Notes: generated from the sequence alone by a model not told the origin. DNA of 64,000 bases from Maribacter sedimenticola (GCF_900188415.1 NZ_FZNV01000003.1:682001-746000); one strand, 5' to 3'; shown: positions 1 to 9,209, counted from the stretch's first letter. Translations and numbers: made by a program.

Positions 1-1275
1 GAAAATCTTGTGAATAGCCAAAATCTTCCTGTTATAATTTTTGGTGATCATACTAAAGCAATAAAATATGTAGATTTTCCAATCGCACTAGGTGCTGATG
101 GGGCGAAAGCATTAACATTAAAAACCGATTATGCTCGATATGTATACTATACTTTAAAAAATCTGAAGCTACCTGAAGCTGGTTATAGTCGACATTTTAA
201 GTTTTTAAAGGAAAGTAAACTTGCCATTCCAAAAAAAATTGACGACCAAAAACGCATAGCGCAAGTCCTGACCGATTGTGAAGAACTCATTGCCAAGCGA
301 AAAGAAAGTATTGCCCTATTAGATGAGTTGTTGAAAAGTACTTTTTTGGAAATGTTTGGGGATATAAGAGCGAAGAAATCACCATATAAATGGGAGAAGT
401 TTCGGCCATATATAAAGGCTCAAAGTGGTAAGTCAAGCAAGTTGGTTAAGTCTATTGAAAAAACTGATTTTCCGATTTATGGTGGAAATGGCACAAATGG
501 TTGGGCCACAAAACCATTATATAATAAGCCAATAATTATAGCGGGAAGAGTTGGGCAACATTGTGGCGTAATACATAAAGTTAATCAGCCTTGCTGGGTT
601 ACAGACAACGCTATTGTTTTGACAATTCTAAACAAAGAAAAGCTTAACATAACTTATCTCTCTTTTGCTTTATCTAATTCACCAATTCTAGAAAAAGTTA
701 AACAACTTGATTTACCCTTTATAAATCAATCAATGATTTTAGATATTACCGTGCCCATTCCACCTTTTGAAATTCAGAACAAATTTGAAAAAATTGTTAA
801 AGAAATAGAAAAAGCAAATGAACTCTTTCAAAACCACTTATTTGAATTGGAAAACCTCTACGGTCGTTTAAGTCAAGATGCTTTTAAAGGGGAGTTGGAT
901 TTGAGTAAGGTGGTGTTGAGGGAGGAGTTTTTAGAAGATTTTGAATCATCAACTAGTAAAGAAAACTTAATAGAAGAAAAAGAATCCAAAGATTCAAATA
1001 TATTTTCCAATACCCTTTTTGACGTAACTGAAATAGACACATACCTTGAAAATCTTATAAAAAGCAATTTTGGTGTAGAAAGCTTTGTTTTTGATGATAT
1101 TAAAGATTTGCTATTTCAAGATTCTAAGATTCAAGATTATCAAGACAATTATGATTATTGGAAAACGAATTTCTTTAGTCTGCTGAAAAAAGAGAATAGC
1201 CAAATAGAGCAGTGTTTTGACACTGAAGAAGGCCGTATAAAATTTAAACTTAAAGATGAAGTTAATCAGGTTTAA
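1..1275 (+). CDS. hsdS: Type I restriction-modification specificity subunit HsdS, 5'-truncated by window edge
   Basis: The reading frame is open from base 1, so the gene begins upstream; the GTG at position 10 is probably internal. HsdS directs the methylase and restriction subunits to their target. What remains is a coiled-coil conserved region after the first recognition domain (IPKKIDDQKRIAQVLTDCEE, then LLDELLKSTFLEMFGD), a second recognition domain (about residues 120-260 counted from position 10, including the GGNG and INQS motifs typical of the family) and a final helix ending LYGRLSQDAFKGEL. That last motif normally sits near the C-terminus, but here about 120 further acidic residues follow, which is unusual. 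The stop lies 20 bp inside the next gene, suggesting translational coupling to the AAA ATPase. hsdM and hsdR would be expected to the left. Confidence 0.9.
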   Translation, partial: ENLVNSQNLPVIIFGDHTKAIKYVDFPIALGADGAKALTLKTDYARYVYYTLKNLKLPEAGYSRHFKFLKESKLAIPKKIDDQKRIAQVLTDCEELIAKRKESIALLDELLKSTFLEMFGDIRAKKSPYKWEKFRPYIKAQSGKSSKLVKSIEKTDFPIYGGNGTNGWATKPLYNKPIIIAGRVGQHCGVIHKVNQPCWVTDNAIVLTILNKEKLNITYLSFALSNSPILEKVKQLDLPFINQSMILDITVPIPPFEIQNKFEKIVKEIEKANELFQNHLFELENLYGRLSQDAFKGELDLSKVVLREEFLEDFESSTSKENLIEEKESKDSNIFSNTLFDVTEIDTYLENLIKSNFGVESFVFDDIKDLLFQDSKIQDYQDNYDYWKTNFFSLLKKENSQIEQCFDTEEGRIKFKLKDEVNQV

Positions 1276-3088
1276 ATTAAATAGCCAAGGAGGTTTTCGT
1301 TCTCTTCCTGAGGGTTTCGAAATACATTTTCTCAGAGATTTTCATCATGATGAAGCAACTGAGTTTAACCCTTATGTTTTAGCGGGGCTGAATGGTAGTG
1401 GTAAGTCGAACATTTTAGAAGTACTAGCAGAGATTTTCTATCATCTGGACTGCATGTTTCTGTCTAAACGACCTGACTATTTTGACACTACAGAAGAAAA
1501 CCCGAAAGGTTTTAACCCGGAATCTAGTTTAATAGAGGCCTATGAATTAGAGTACTTTACATTTTTGGATTCCGAAACCTTTTCTGATTTGGATGTTTCA
1601 AAAAAAGCGGAAATTCATATTACCAAAAAGGCACAAGAACGCCCGAAAATAAACTGGGTAAACCAAGAAGCGTTTCGCAAGGTCAAAGAACTTTCCAGGG
1701 CTGAATCAAAAGCCCTGTTGCCTGAATTTGTTGTAGGCTATGCCTCTGGTCTCAACCAAACGCTTAGTTTGCCATTTTTTAAAAGTCGATTTTTACAATA
1801 CGATGCCTACCTAGAAAATTTAAAAACCGGGGAGTATGTAGCACCAAGGCCCGAATCATCATTGGTTTTTCTAGACAATACATTTAGTCAGGCAATACTG
1901 TTATCCAATTTATTGATGAATAATTTGGAAGATGAAAACAGTGTGCTAGGTCCTTTTAAGAATTATGTAAATCTATCGGATATTGAATCCTTTAGATTAA
2001 TCATAAAAACAAGTGTTAAAGCGGAAATTCATAGCGAAATAACGTATGAGGACGGCATTCCGAATAATGGTAATGAAATAAGAAAGTATAATATTTTTGA
2101 GAGTTTAAGGGGGGTGGATGGTAGTAGGAAAAATTATACTCAATCGTATCTTGAAAAATTAAAACGCTGTGCTACGGCCTATAGCGAGAAAAGCTTTTTA
2201 GAGAATGAGGTTTATGATAGTGAATTGACATTTGAAGCAGATGAAACCAAATACCTTTATTTAGATTATTTAGTGAACGATGCAACCAAGGAAGCCTTTC
2301 AACTCCATTTTGACCATGACCCCCTTAAACTATTTGAATTGTTTCAGCTCTTACTGATTTTCAATAATTATGAATTCAGCATCCAAGAAAAACATGCAAC
2401 CCTAGGGTCAAAAAACATCTTTCTTGTTAATGACATGCAACGTCAACCCAAAGAAAATGATAGGGTTCTCCGATTTAAAGACTTATATATTAAAAAGGAA
2501 GGGGTAGCCAATTCAATTTATACAAAAAACCTGTCCGATGGAGAACACCAGTTTTTACACACACTAGGACTCTGTCTACTTTTTAAAGATACAAGGAGCT
2601 TATTTCTGTTAGATGAACCCGAAACGCACTTCAATCCTGATTGGAAGGCAAAATACATTTCCAGTATAAGAAACAGTTTTAAGAAAGAAGAATTGGATAG
2701 TACGATGACGATGCGAGAAATGCTTATTACCACACATTCTCCATTTTTGATTTCCGATAGTGAAATGCAGTATGTTCTACTATTTGATAAAGATGAGCAA
2801 ACAAGGAAGGTAAAAGAGGTTCTTAGACCTGACTTTCAAACTTTTGGAACCTCTGTTAATAAAATTGGCATTAGATTGTTTGCAATGCCTAATACTATAG
2901 GAGAATTTGCTCAAGCCAAGGTTACGGAGTTTAGAGAGAAAAGCTCTAATTTGAGAAATAATGAAGAAAAGGAGGACCTTATCAAAAAAATAAAGGAATC
3001 GCTTGGAGAATCTGTAGAGCGAACTCTTCTTATACATGAAATTCTAGAGTCTATGGATGACGAAAGTCCTAACCCAATGCCAGCCTAA
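1256..3088 (+). CDS. Restriction-system-associated AAA family ATPase (OLD/SMC-like, PtuA-like)
   Basis: A 610-residue ATPase of the ABC/SMC-like class found with type I restriction loci and in Septu-type defence. Walker A is GLNGSGKS at residues 44-51. Near the C-terminus are a signature-like SDGEHQF, Walker B LFLLDEPETHFNPDW (D453/E454) and a switch TTHSPFLISD. The roughly 400-residue insertion between the two halves is the usual position of a helical or coiled arm. The gene overlaps the end of hsdS by 20 bp and is followed after 2 bases by an HNH nuclease gene, an ATPase-plus-HNH order that matches PtuA/PtuB of Septu. No TOPRIM domain is apparent, so it is not a classical OLD nuclease. The ATPase class is clear; the Septu comparison is inferred from order and motifs. 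Confidence 0.82.
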   Translation: MKLIRFKLNSQGGFRSLPEGFEIHFLRDFHHDEATEFNPYVLAGLNGSGKSNILEVLAEIFYHLDCMFLSKRPDYFDTTEENPKGFNPESSLIEAYELEYFTFLDSETFSDLDVSKKAEIHITKKAQERPKINWVNQEAFRKVKELSRAESKALLPEFVVGYASGLNQTLSLPFFKSRFLQYDAYLENLKTGEYVAPRPESSLVFLDNTFSQAILLSNLLMNNLEDENSVLGPFKNYVNLSDIESFRLIIKTSVKAEIHSEITYEDGIPNNGNEIRKYNIFESLRGVDGSRKNYTQSYLEKLKRCATAYSEKSFLENEVYDSELTFEADETKYLYLDYLVNDATKEAFQLHFDHDPLKLFELFQLLLIFNNYEFSIQEKHATLGSKNIFLVNDMQRQPKENDRVLRFKDLYIKKEGVANSIYTKNLSDGEHQFLHTLGLCLLFKDTRSLFLLDEPETHFNPDWKAKYISSIRNSFKKEELDSTMTMREMLITTHSPFLISDSEMQYVLLFDKDEQTRKVKEVLRPDFQTFGTSVNKIGIRLFAMPNTIGEFAQAKVTEFREKSSNLRNNEEKEDLIKKIKESLGESVERTLLIHEILESMDDESPNPMPA

Positions 3089-3090
3089 AA

Positions 3091-4191
3091 ATGCACTTTA
3101 CATTTACCTACATACCGCATAATATTGAAAAGCTACAAGAATATTTAGATTTCTTGTTTTATGAGGTATGGTTAAAGGCAGATGGTGATTTCGATGCGGA
3201 TAAATTGTCTGGTCATCCAGAGCTACAGCAGATATACATTGATTTAGGATATAAAGAGGGTAAATGGGCCCAATTTTTTAACTCCTCCATTGAAAATATT
3301 TATCGGGAATTTTTAAAGCTAGACTCGAAATATAGAGCCTTTCTGTCCGTCAGGTATGCAAATAACAACAACATTGAAGGGTTGTGCTGCGACAAAACAA
3401 TTGAACCAATAACCTATGAGGAAATTTCACAATCACACCCTGACCTTTCAAAAGCCCTAAAGTCATTTTATTCAAAATTATACGGTAGTAATTCTCCTTT
3501 TAATCTAGAAGATTTTGGGTTTTTAAATAAGGATCTTATTACGGATTATGACATGGCTTTTATGGAAAAAAACAATCAACAAGTTTGTCCTTTTTGTGCC
3601 TTAACCCACCTAAAAGCAAATAACCACAGCTATAGAGAGGCCTATGACCATTACATCCCTAAAGGTTCTTATCCATTTAATGTGCTAAATTTTAGAAACT
3701 TAGCACCCATGTGCAACGAGTGTAATAGTACATATAAACTATCCAAAAGTCCATTGTACCCTATTGACCCCTTAAAAGGAAAAAATGCAAGAACCAAGGC
3801 TTTTTATCCCTATGCAGATGATCATCCTGAAATTTCATTCAAAATTGAAATATCCAATTCTAATATCCTAAATCTTACTCCAGATGATATTTCTATCACA
3901 ATACATGCAGATTCTGGTTATAAGGAAGAAATTGAAACATGGATGAGAGTTTTTGGTTTAGAAGAACGCTATAAAGCAACTTTATGTAGCCCTAATGATG
4001 GTCAAGTTTGGTTCAACAAAGCTATCGATGAATTCGAAAATGCAAAAGAGCTGGCAAATATTGTTGACTATGATGTTTTCTATAAACGCATCTTAAGGGA
4101 AGCGCAAAAATACCCGCTTTCGGACAAAGGTTTTTTAAAAGCTCAGTTTTTGGAAGAGTGTCGAAAAAAAGGGTTATTCAATTCAATTTAA
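3091..4191 (+). CDS. HNH endonuclease, PtuB-like partner of the upstream ATPase
   Basis: A 366-residue protein with a zinc-ribbon HNH nuclease core: CPFC at residues 166-169, the catalytic DHYIPKG from D186/H187, a FNVLNFRNLAPM strand, and the second zinc pair CNEC at 208-211. The order C-x2-C, DH, N, C-x2-C is that of HNH proteins paired with defence ATPases. The N-terminal 160 residues are unrecognised and may bind the ATPase. It starts 2 bases after the ATPase stop, so the two are almost certainly co-translated. By analogy with Septu it would be the DNA-degrading effector; the target is not visible from sequence. Confidence 0.82.
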   Translation: MHFTFTYIPHNIEKLQEYLDFLFYEVWLKADGDFDADKLSGHPELQQIYIDLGYKEGKWAQFFNSSIENIYREFLKLDSKYRAFLSVRYANNNNIEGLCCDKTIEPITYEEISQSHPDLSKALKSFYSKLYGSNSPFNLEDFGFLNKDLITDYDMAFMEKNNQQVCPFCALTHLKANNHSYREAYDHYIPKGSYPFNVLNFRNLAPMCNECNSTYKLSKSPLYPIDPLKGKNARTKAFYPYADDHPEISFKIEISNSNILNLTPDDISITIHADSGYKEEIETWMRVFGLEERYKATLCSPNDGQVWFNKAIDEFENAKELANIVDYDVFYKRILREAQKYPLSDKGFLKAQFLEECRKKGLFNSI

Positions 4192-4200
4192 AATTTACTT

Positions 4201-4839
4201 ATGGAAGGAATTATTGTAAAATACATTGCTCAAAACAATCAAAAATTCCATCGCTATAATTCTTGGAATCACTGTTATAGTGCCTTTGAAAATAAAAACT
4301 TAGACACCAATACACTTGCCCTATATTTAGGAATGTATTTAGCCAGTTGGGGTATGTACAGAGGGTCAAGTGGTTTGCTCCAAAAAGACTATTTGGTGCA
4401 TGAAGGTGCGGTTGAAATACTCAAGAGTTTTTCACACTTAAGATGTTCTGGAGAACATGAAGTAAACAAATTATCAATACCAGAAATTGAAAAATTAATC
4501 ACACTTCTTAAAAAACATTATCGTTCTTTTCAGTTCGAGACCCTAAAAGGGGTTACCAAAAACATTTCACCTACAGATACATTAATCAGTAAAATATTAT
4601 TAGGAACTCTTGGCTGCGTTCCTGCGTTTGACCGCTTTTTTATTGAGGGTGTCATTAAAAAAGAAGAAGCGTTCAAATCACTTCAAAAGAATAGCTTAGA
4701 AAAATTATTTGAGTATGCTGATAATAATGAGAAGATGAAAATGCTTCAAAAGAAATACTCTGAATATCCAAAAATGAAGCTTGTCGATATGTATTTCTGG
4801 CAAGTTGGTTTTAATAAAAACAGAAAGGATAAGAAATGA
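4201..4839 (+). CDS. Conserved hypothetical protein in defence block
   Basis: A 212-residue predominantly helical protein, not recognised. A Trp/Tyr/Gly-rich segment (YLGMYLASWGMYRGSSGLLQ, about residues 45-65) is the most distinctive part; the C-terminus is rich in Lys. There is no signal peptide, membrane segment or clear catalytic motif. It begins 9 bases after the HNH gene and its stop overlaps the next gene by 4 bases (ATGA), so it belongs to the same transcription unit. It could be a regulatory or accessory component of the restriction system or an unrelated passenger. Confidence 0.7.
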   Translation: MEGIIVKYIAQNNQKFHRYNSWNHCYSAFENKNLDTNTLALYLGMYLASWGMYRGSSGLLQKDYLVHEGAVEILKSFSHLRCSGEHEVNKLSIPEIEKLITLLKKHYRSFQFETLKGVTKNISPTDTLISKILLGTLGCVPAFDRFFIEGVIKKEEAFKSLQKNSLEKLFEYADNNEKMKMLQKKYSEYPKMKLVDMYFWQVGFNKNRKDKK

Positions 4840-5246
4840 ATTTTAAAGAAAAGTATAAACCAGTATCCTATTCGTCCCTTAATTCTAAACAAAAAGAGAA
4901 CTACAATTTTCATAAAGTTGCCGCAACGTTAGCTGACTATGGTTTTAATTCTTTACGTCTAAACGATGATTGGCAAGGAGCTGATTTTATATCCGTTCAT
5001 GTTTCCGGTGCGGATATACTCAAAATTCAATTAAAAGCTCGTTTTACAATTGACAAGAAATATATTGGCAAAGATTTGTATATAGCCTTTATAGAAGAAG
5101 GAAAAGTGAAATTATATTACCATGATGATGCTATTAATATGATTCCCGAAAACATAGAAAATTCAACATCTTGGATTAGAGATGGCCTCTATACCTGGGG
5201 TAAAACTCCTGTAATATATGAACCAATAATTTCAATTTTGAATTGA
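4836..5246 (+). CDS. Small protein with PD-(D/E)xK-like core
   Basis: A 136-residue protein whose centre reads DDWQGADFISV, then ILKIQLKAR, then a hydrophobic strand DLYIAFI. The spacing of the Asp in GADF and the Q-x-K motif on the next strand fits a PD-(D/E)xK nuclease fold in which Gln replaces the Glu of ExK, as in many restriction-linked small proteins. The following IRDGLYTWGK resembles the tail of such proteins. It overlaps the previous gene by 4 bases. It may be a nuclease or a non-catalytic member that only binds DNA; the fold is inferred from motifs. Confidence 0.65.
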   Translation: MNFKEKYKPVSYSSLNSKQKENYNFHKVAATLADYGFNSLRLNDDWQGADFISVHVSGADILKIQLKARFTIDKKYIGKDLYIAFIEEGKVKLYYHDDAINMIPENIENSTSWIRDGLYTWGKTPVIYEPIISILN

Positions 5247-5261
5247 TAAAAACTTCATATT

Positions 5262-5957
5262 ATGACTTTTGCAGATAAGGTTATTACTTTCAATAAAGAG
5301 CTGAATTTGCCAGATACGGTTCAATTACCAAAGAACATTGCAATTATGAATCCTTTTAAGGATAATGGTAAAGAGACTGTCAAATTATCTACAGAGTTCT
5401 ACAAGAGATATTTTTCAGATCATAAGAAACGTCACCTAGTTCTAGGTGTAAACCCTGGTAAAAACGGCGCTGGTGTAACCGGTATACCCTTTACCTCTCC
5501 ACAAAACTTAAAAGAATCTTGCAACATTTTCTGTGAACAAAATCACCATGAGGTTTCGGGTGCCTTTATATACCGCATGATAAAACAATATGGAACTATT
5601 GAGGACTTTTACAGTAAGTTTTTTATAAGTAATGTTAGTCCTTTAGGCTACATCAAAAGAAACGAAAACAATGAAGAAATTAATAAGAACTATTATGACT
5701 ATATTGATTTAATGGTCTCTACCACTCCCTTCATCATCGAAACCTTAAAAAAACAAATTGAATTTGGTATTTACACTGACAAAGTATTTTGCCTTGGAAA
5801 TGGAGATAATTACAATTACCTATACAATCTAAACAAAGAGTATGGTTTATTTGACCAAGTAATAGCTTTGCCTCACCCAAGATATATTGCTCAGTATAAA
5901 AGAAAACAAGAAACAAAATATATTGACCTTTATCTAGAACAGTTTAAAAGTATCTAA
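5262..5957 (+). CDS. SMUG2-like uracil-DNA glycosylase family protein (DUF4918)
   Basis: A 231-residue cytosolic protein of the uracil-DNA glycosylase superfamily. The active-site loop LVLGVNPGKNGAGVTGIPF lies at about residues 59-77 and the second loop, LPHPRY with H205, near the C-terminus replaces the canonical HPS motif. FISNVSPLGY is a further family feature. These enzymes excise uracil or other damaged bases. It sits in line with the defence genes, 15 bases after the preceding stop and one base before the next start. A role against phage carrying modified or deaminated bases is possible but is inference; ordinary repair is equally compatible. Confidence 0.8.
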   Translation: MTFADKVITFNKELNLPDTVQLPKNIAIMNPFKDNGKETVKLSTEFYKRYFSDHKKRHLVLGVNPGKNGAGVTGIPFTSPQNLKESCNIFCEQNHHEVSGAFIYRMIKQYGTIEDFYSKFFISNVSPLGYIKRNENNEEINKNYYDYIDLMVSTTPFIIETLKKQIEFGIYTDKVFCLGNGDNYNYLYNLNKEYGLFDQVIALPHPRYIAQYKRKQETKYIDLYLEQFKSI

Positions 5958-5958
5958 T

Positions 5959-7428
5959 ATGCAACTCACCAAAACCGACTTTATACATTACCTACAATGT
6001 CCAGAAAGTTTTTGGTTGGCAAAAAAAGAACCTGAGAAATATCCAAAAGGGGAGTATTCACTCTTTTTACAAAAGTTGATCAATGAGGGCTATGAGGTAG
6101 AAAGTTATGTAGGTGAATTATTCCCTAACGCAATAGTGTTATCAAATTTTGCAAATCCATTAGAAACAAAGGGAGCTCTAAACAAAGGGGGAGAAACCTT
6201 TCTACAACCTTCTTTCATAACCGAAAAAGGAGTATTTGCCCGTATTGATGCATTGGAAAAACTTGCCGATGGTAGTTGGCATTTATACGAGGTGAAATCT
6301 TCTGTTAGGGTTAGTGAAAAACCCGCACACAACCATATATACGATGTCTGTTTTCAAAAATATGTGCTAGAACAAAATGGTTTAGTTATTTCTAGATGTA
6401 GCATAATTCATCTCAATGGAGAGTTTATAAGGAAAGGGGAAATAAAAGCAGAAGATCTTCTGACCATTACAGATGTTACCGAAAAAGTGGAAAACGCCTT
6501 TTCTGATATAGTAAACAAGATTCATGCAGCACTCCAACTATTGAAGATTTCCAACTTGTCGTATGAGGGCTGTTCTTGTTTGTATAAAACCCGTGCCAAC
6601 CATTGTGAGACTTTTGACTTTTTTAATCCCGATGTGCCCCAACCTAGTATCTATGAGCTAAAACGCCTTTTTGAAAAGAAAATAAAGGAGCTTGTAGACT
6701 CTAGTAATTATGGCCTTGTGGATGTTCCCGAAGGTTTTGAGCTTACTGCAGGGCAGCAATTACAATATAATTCTTTTGTACAACAAGAACCAATAATCAA
6801 CATTTATTCAATTAAAAAAACACTAACCGAATTGGAATACCCGCTACATTTTTTTGATTATGAAGCTTATGGTAGCGCTGTACCCAAAATAGATGGCTTA
6901 AAGCCTTTTGAACAAATTCCGTTTCAGGTAAGCATACATTCTATGCAAGAAGATGGTTCTTTAAGTCATTTTGAATTTTTATGCGATCAATTGGAGTTTC
7001 CAAAAACAATGTTGAAACAAATGCAAGCTTTTACCAAAATGGAAGGCACCTTTGTGTCTTGGCATGCTTCTTACGAGATAGGCACTAACAATCGAATGAT
7101 TTCATGGTTGCCAGAACATGAGCAGTATCTTGAATATATTAACACCCATATTTTCGATTTAGAAAAAGTGTTTATGAAAGACTATGTGGACTACCGTTTT
7201 AAAGGATCTTCTTCCATAAAAAAAGTCTTGCCCGTTTTAGTGCCCAAATTGAGCTATAAAAACCTAAATGTACAGGATGGTACTATGGCTATGGATACAT
7301 GGGGAAAGATCGCCTTTGATTCCGTTAGCCAAAAAGAAAAAAAACAGATACGACAAGACCTCTTGGAATATTGTAAACTGGATACTTGGGCTATGGTAGA
7401 GATTTTTAAAGTTCTGCAAAAACTTTAA
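5959..7428 (+). CDS. DUF2779 protein: Cas4/RecB-like Fe-S nuclease fused to DEDD exonuclease
   Basis: A 489-residue two-domain nuclease. The N-terminal half has YLQCPESFWL (C14), a catalytic Asp in ARIDAL (D97), ExK in YEVKSS (E111-K113) and a cysteine group C205, C207, C216; one early Cys plus three late Cys is the pattern of Cas4/AddB-type iron-sulfur PD-(D/E)xK nucleases. The C-terminal half opens with HFFDYEAY (D300, E302), followed by a WHASYE motif and LLEYCKLDTWAMV, matching exo I to III of DEDD 3'-5' exonucleases and the DUF2779 family. It starts one base after the glycosylase. Its stop overlaps the stop of the convergent next gene, with no terminator visible between them. Confidence 0.85.
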   Translation: MQLTKTDFIHYLQCPESFWLAKKEPEKYPKGEYSLFLQKLINEGYEVESYVGELFPNAIVLSNFANPLETKGALNKGGETFLQPSFITEKGVFARIDALEKLADGSWHLYEVKSSVRVSEKPAHNHIYDVCFQKYVLEQNGLVISRCSIIHLNGEFIRKGEIKAEDLLTITDVTEKVENAFSDIVNKIHAALQLLKISNLSYEGCSCLYKTRANHCETFDFFNPDVPQPSIYELKRLFEKKIKELVDSSNYGLVDVPEGFELTAGQQLQYNSFVQQEPIINIYSIKKTLTELEYPLHFFDYEAYGSAVPKIDGLKPFEQIPFQVSIHSMQEDGSLSHFEFLCDQLEFPKTMLKQMQAFTKMEGTFVSWHASYEIGTNNRMISWLPEHEQYLEYINTHIFDLEKVFMKDYVDYRFKGSSSIKKVLPVLVPKLSYKNLNVQDGTMAMDTWGKIAFDSVSQKEKKQIRQDLLEYCKLDTWAMVEIFKVLQKL

Positions 7429-9209
7429 AAATTTAGAAATCTTTTCGGGTTAGTATGAGCCAACCTGTTCCACTTTTCATGTCCTAACGTATTTTGCATA
7501 TCTATCCAATATTGTTTTTCACTTTTATGGTTACTAACAACGTAAAAATCTGTTCCAAAAAGAATACGCTTTCCAATTTTTTTGTTATCCATAATTTCGG
7601 ATAATAAATTCAGATATTTTAAATCATGTACGGTATAACTGATATCGGTATATACATTATCAAAAGAAAGCATCATCGAAGAAATAATGGAAAACCAATC
7701 AACATAATGCCATAAGCTGTATAAAATTGTTAGGTTGTCCATTCTATTTAATAAATCTAACCCAATGGTAGGTTTGTTAATAATAGCATTAGCTTCATCG
7801 AAACGATCTTTAGCTAAAAATTCATCCCAATTCTCAGAACCTCCATAATGAGCTAAATTAATTTTTAAATTAGATAAATTTCTATCTAATTTTTTTTCAT
7901 TATTTTCTGGGTCATAGCCAAATAATTTGTTCAGATTTGAATCGTTGTGAAAATCCAAAACTCTTTTTAAAAATGTTTCGTTAAGCAAGCAGACGTAATT
8001 TAAAGGATGTGTAAAATTCCTTTGAAATACTCTATTTTTATGTAAGGGTAGACGAAATGGCTCAATCTTATTCTTTCCTTTCAAATTCTTACCAATTATT
8101 TCGTCGAAGACTGGATGACGGTCAATTCCTCTTTTAAAGGTCTTTTTTTTACCTTTTTCTAAATCCTTTAAATTCCCTCTATAAAAAATTGGCCCTACCG
8201 AACAGTGAGTTGTTATTGGGATATTATTTTGGGCGCAGTATAACCATAAGGGCAGTAAAGTTTCGTCAAATGGATAATAACCCATTGCTGGATAAATTTT
8301 AACCCCTGTACATCCATTTTCAAAATAATCCTTCACTTCTGAGGTACCTAAAATATATTTTCCACTACCATTTAAATTACCCTTAAAGTATGGTTTGCCA
8401 TTATGGACTTCTATCATCCTTTTTGGATGCGCAAATAGGAATGGATAAATATCTTGGCTGTTACTTTTCTTTATTTTCAAAAGCTGGGCCATTTGTATGC
8501 GATATGGCCTTTTAACAGGTCCTGCTGCCATGAATTCCATATCCATAGGCAAAGCAACAAACTTAGTGCCAGGTGGATATTGATTTTTGAGTTTATTAAA
8601 AATCCCCTTCATATTACCGTATCCAGCAAAAAGCAGGATATTTCTATATCTTAACATGAACTCTACCCAGTCGTTACCTAGCCTTTTTTTGATGCTCTTC
8701 CAGATCAGCGAAAAAAACCAATTCTTGATTTTCTTAAAGAAAAGAAAGATGAACAATATGATAGAGATATAGTAAAATCTTTTAGGAAAAAACAACAGAT
8801 ACTGTGAAATCTCATTTTCATACAATCCATTCAACCAGCCTTTTATGGGCCAAAAAGTAAATATCGGTTGTATGATATAAAGAGCATAAAAAAAGAAAAT
8901 TATATTTACTACAATTAAAAACACCCTTTTTGCCAACTCAAATATAGGAGACTTTGAAGAACGATATTTTTGCCAGATTTTATTTTTAGCCCTATATCTA
9001 AACTTTTTTGCCTGTCGTTTTCTATGTTTTTTTAAAATAGAAATTGCCCATTGTGTATTTAGTAAATAATAAAATGGCCAAATGACAAACCGTTTTACTA
9101 AATGGTTAGGAGTATCATTAGCATTAAATATGTGTGTATGGGCGTTTATAAAATATTTTTCATTCCCTATTTCGTTCAACCTTTGTTGATAAATTTTATT
9201 TATTTTCAT
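7425..9209 (-). CDS. Membrane-anchored amidohydrolase-family protein
   Basis: A 594-residue metal-dependent hydrolase of the amidohydrolase (TIM-barrel) superfamily. Probable metal ligands are HTH (H24, H26), K304 in GVKIYP, H335 in ITTHCS, H454 in LAHYGG and D554 in FGTDFY. Between the first and second ligand motifs is an insertion of roughly 150 residues, very basic and carrying two hydrophobic segments (about 95-117 and 143-160), so the barrel appears interrupted by a membrane hairpin. No signal peptide precedes the HTH motif, so the catalytic domain is probably cytoplasmic. It overlaps the upstream outer-membrane gene by 14 bp. The substrate cannot be told from sequence. Confidence 0.8.
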   Translation of the reverse strand: MKINKIYQQRLNEIGNEKYFINAHTHIFNANDTPNHLVKRFVIWPFYYLLNTQWAISILKKHRKRQAKKFRYRAKNKIWQKYRSSKSPIFELAKRVFLIVVNIIFFFYALYIIQPIFTFWPIKGWLNGLYENEISQYLLFFPKRFYYISIILFIFLFFKKIKNWFFSLIWKSIKKRLGNDWVEFMLRYRNILLFAGYGNMKGIFNKLKNQYPPGTKFVALPMDMEFMAAGPVKRPYRIQMAQLLKIKKSNSQDIYPFLFAHPKRMIEVHNGKPYFKGNLNGSGKYILGTSEVKDYFENGCTGVKIYPAMGYYPFDETLLPLWLYCAQNNIPITTHCSVGPIFYRGNLKDLEKGKKKTFKRGIDRHPVFDEIIGKNLKGKNKIEPFRLPLHKNRVFQRNFTHPLNYVCLLNETFLKRVLDFHNDSNLNKLFGYDPENNEKKLDRNLSNLKINLAHYGGSENWDEFLAKDRFDEANAIINKPTIGLDLLNRMDNLTILYSLWHYVDWFSIISSMMLSFDNVYTDISYTVHDLKYLNLLSEIMDNKKIGKRILFGTDFYVVSNHKSEKQYWIDMQNTLGHEKWNRLAHTNPKRFLNF

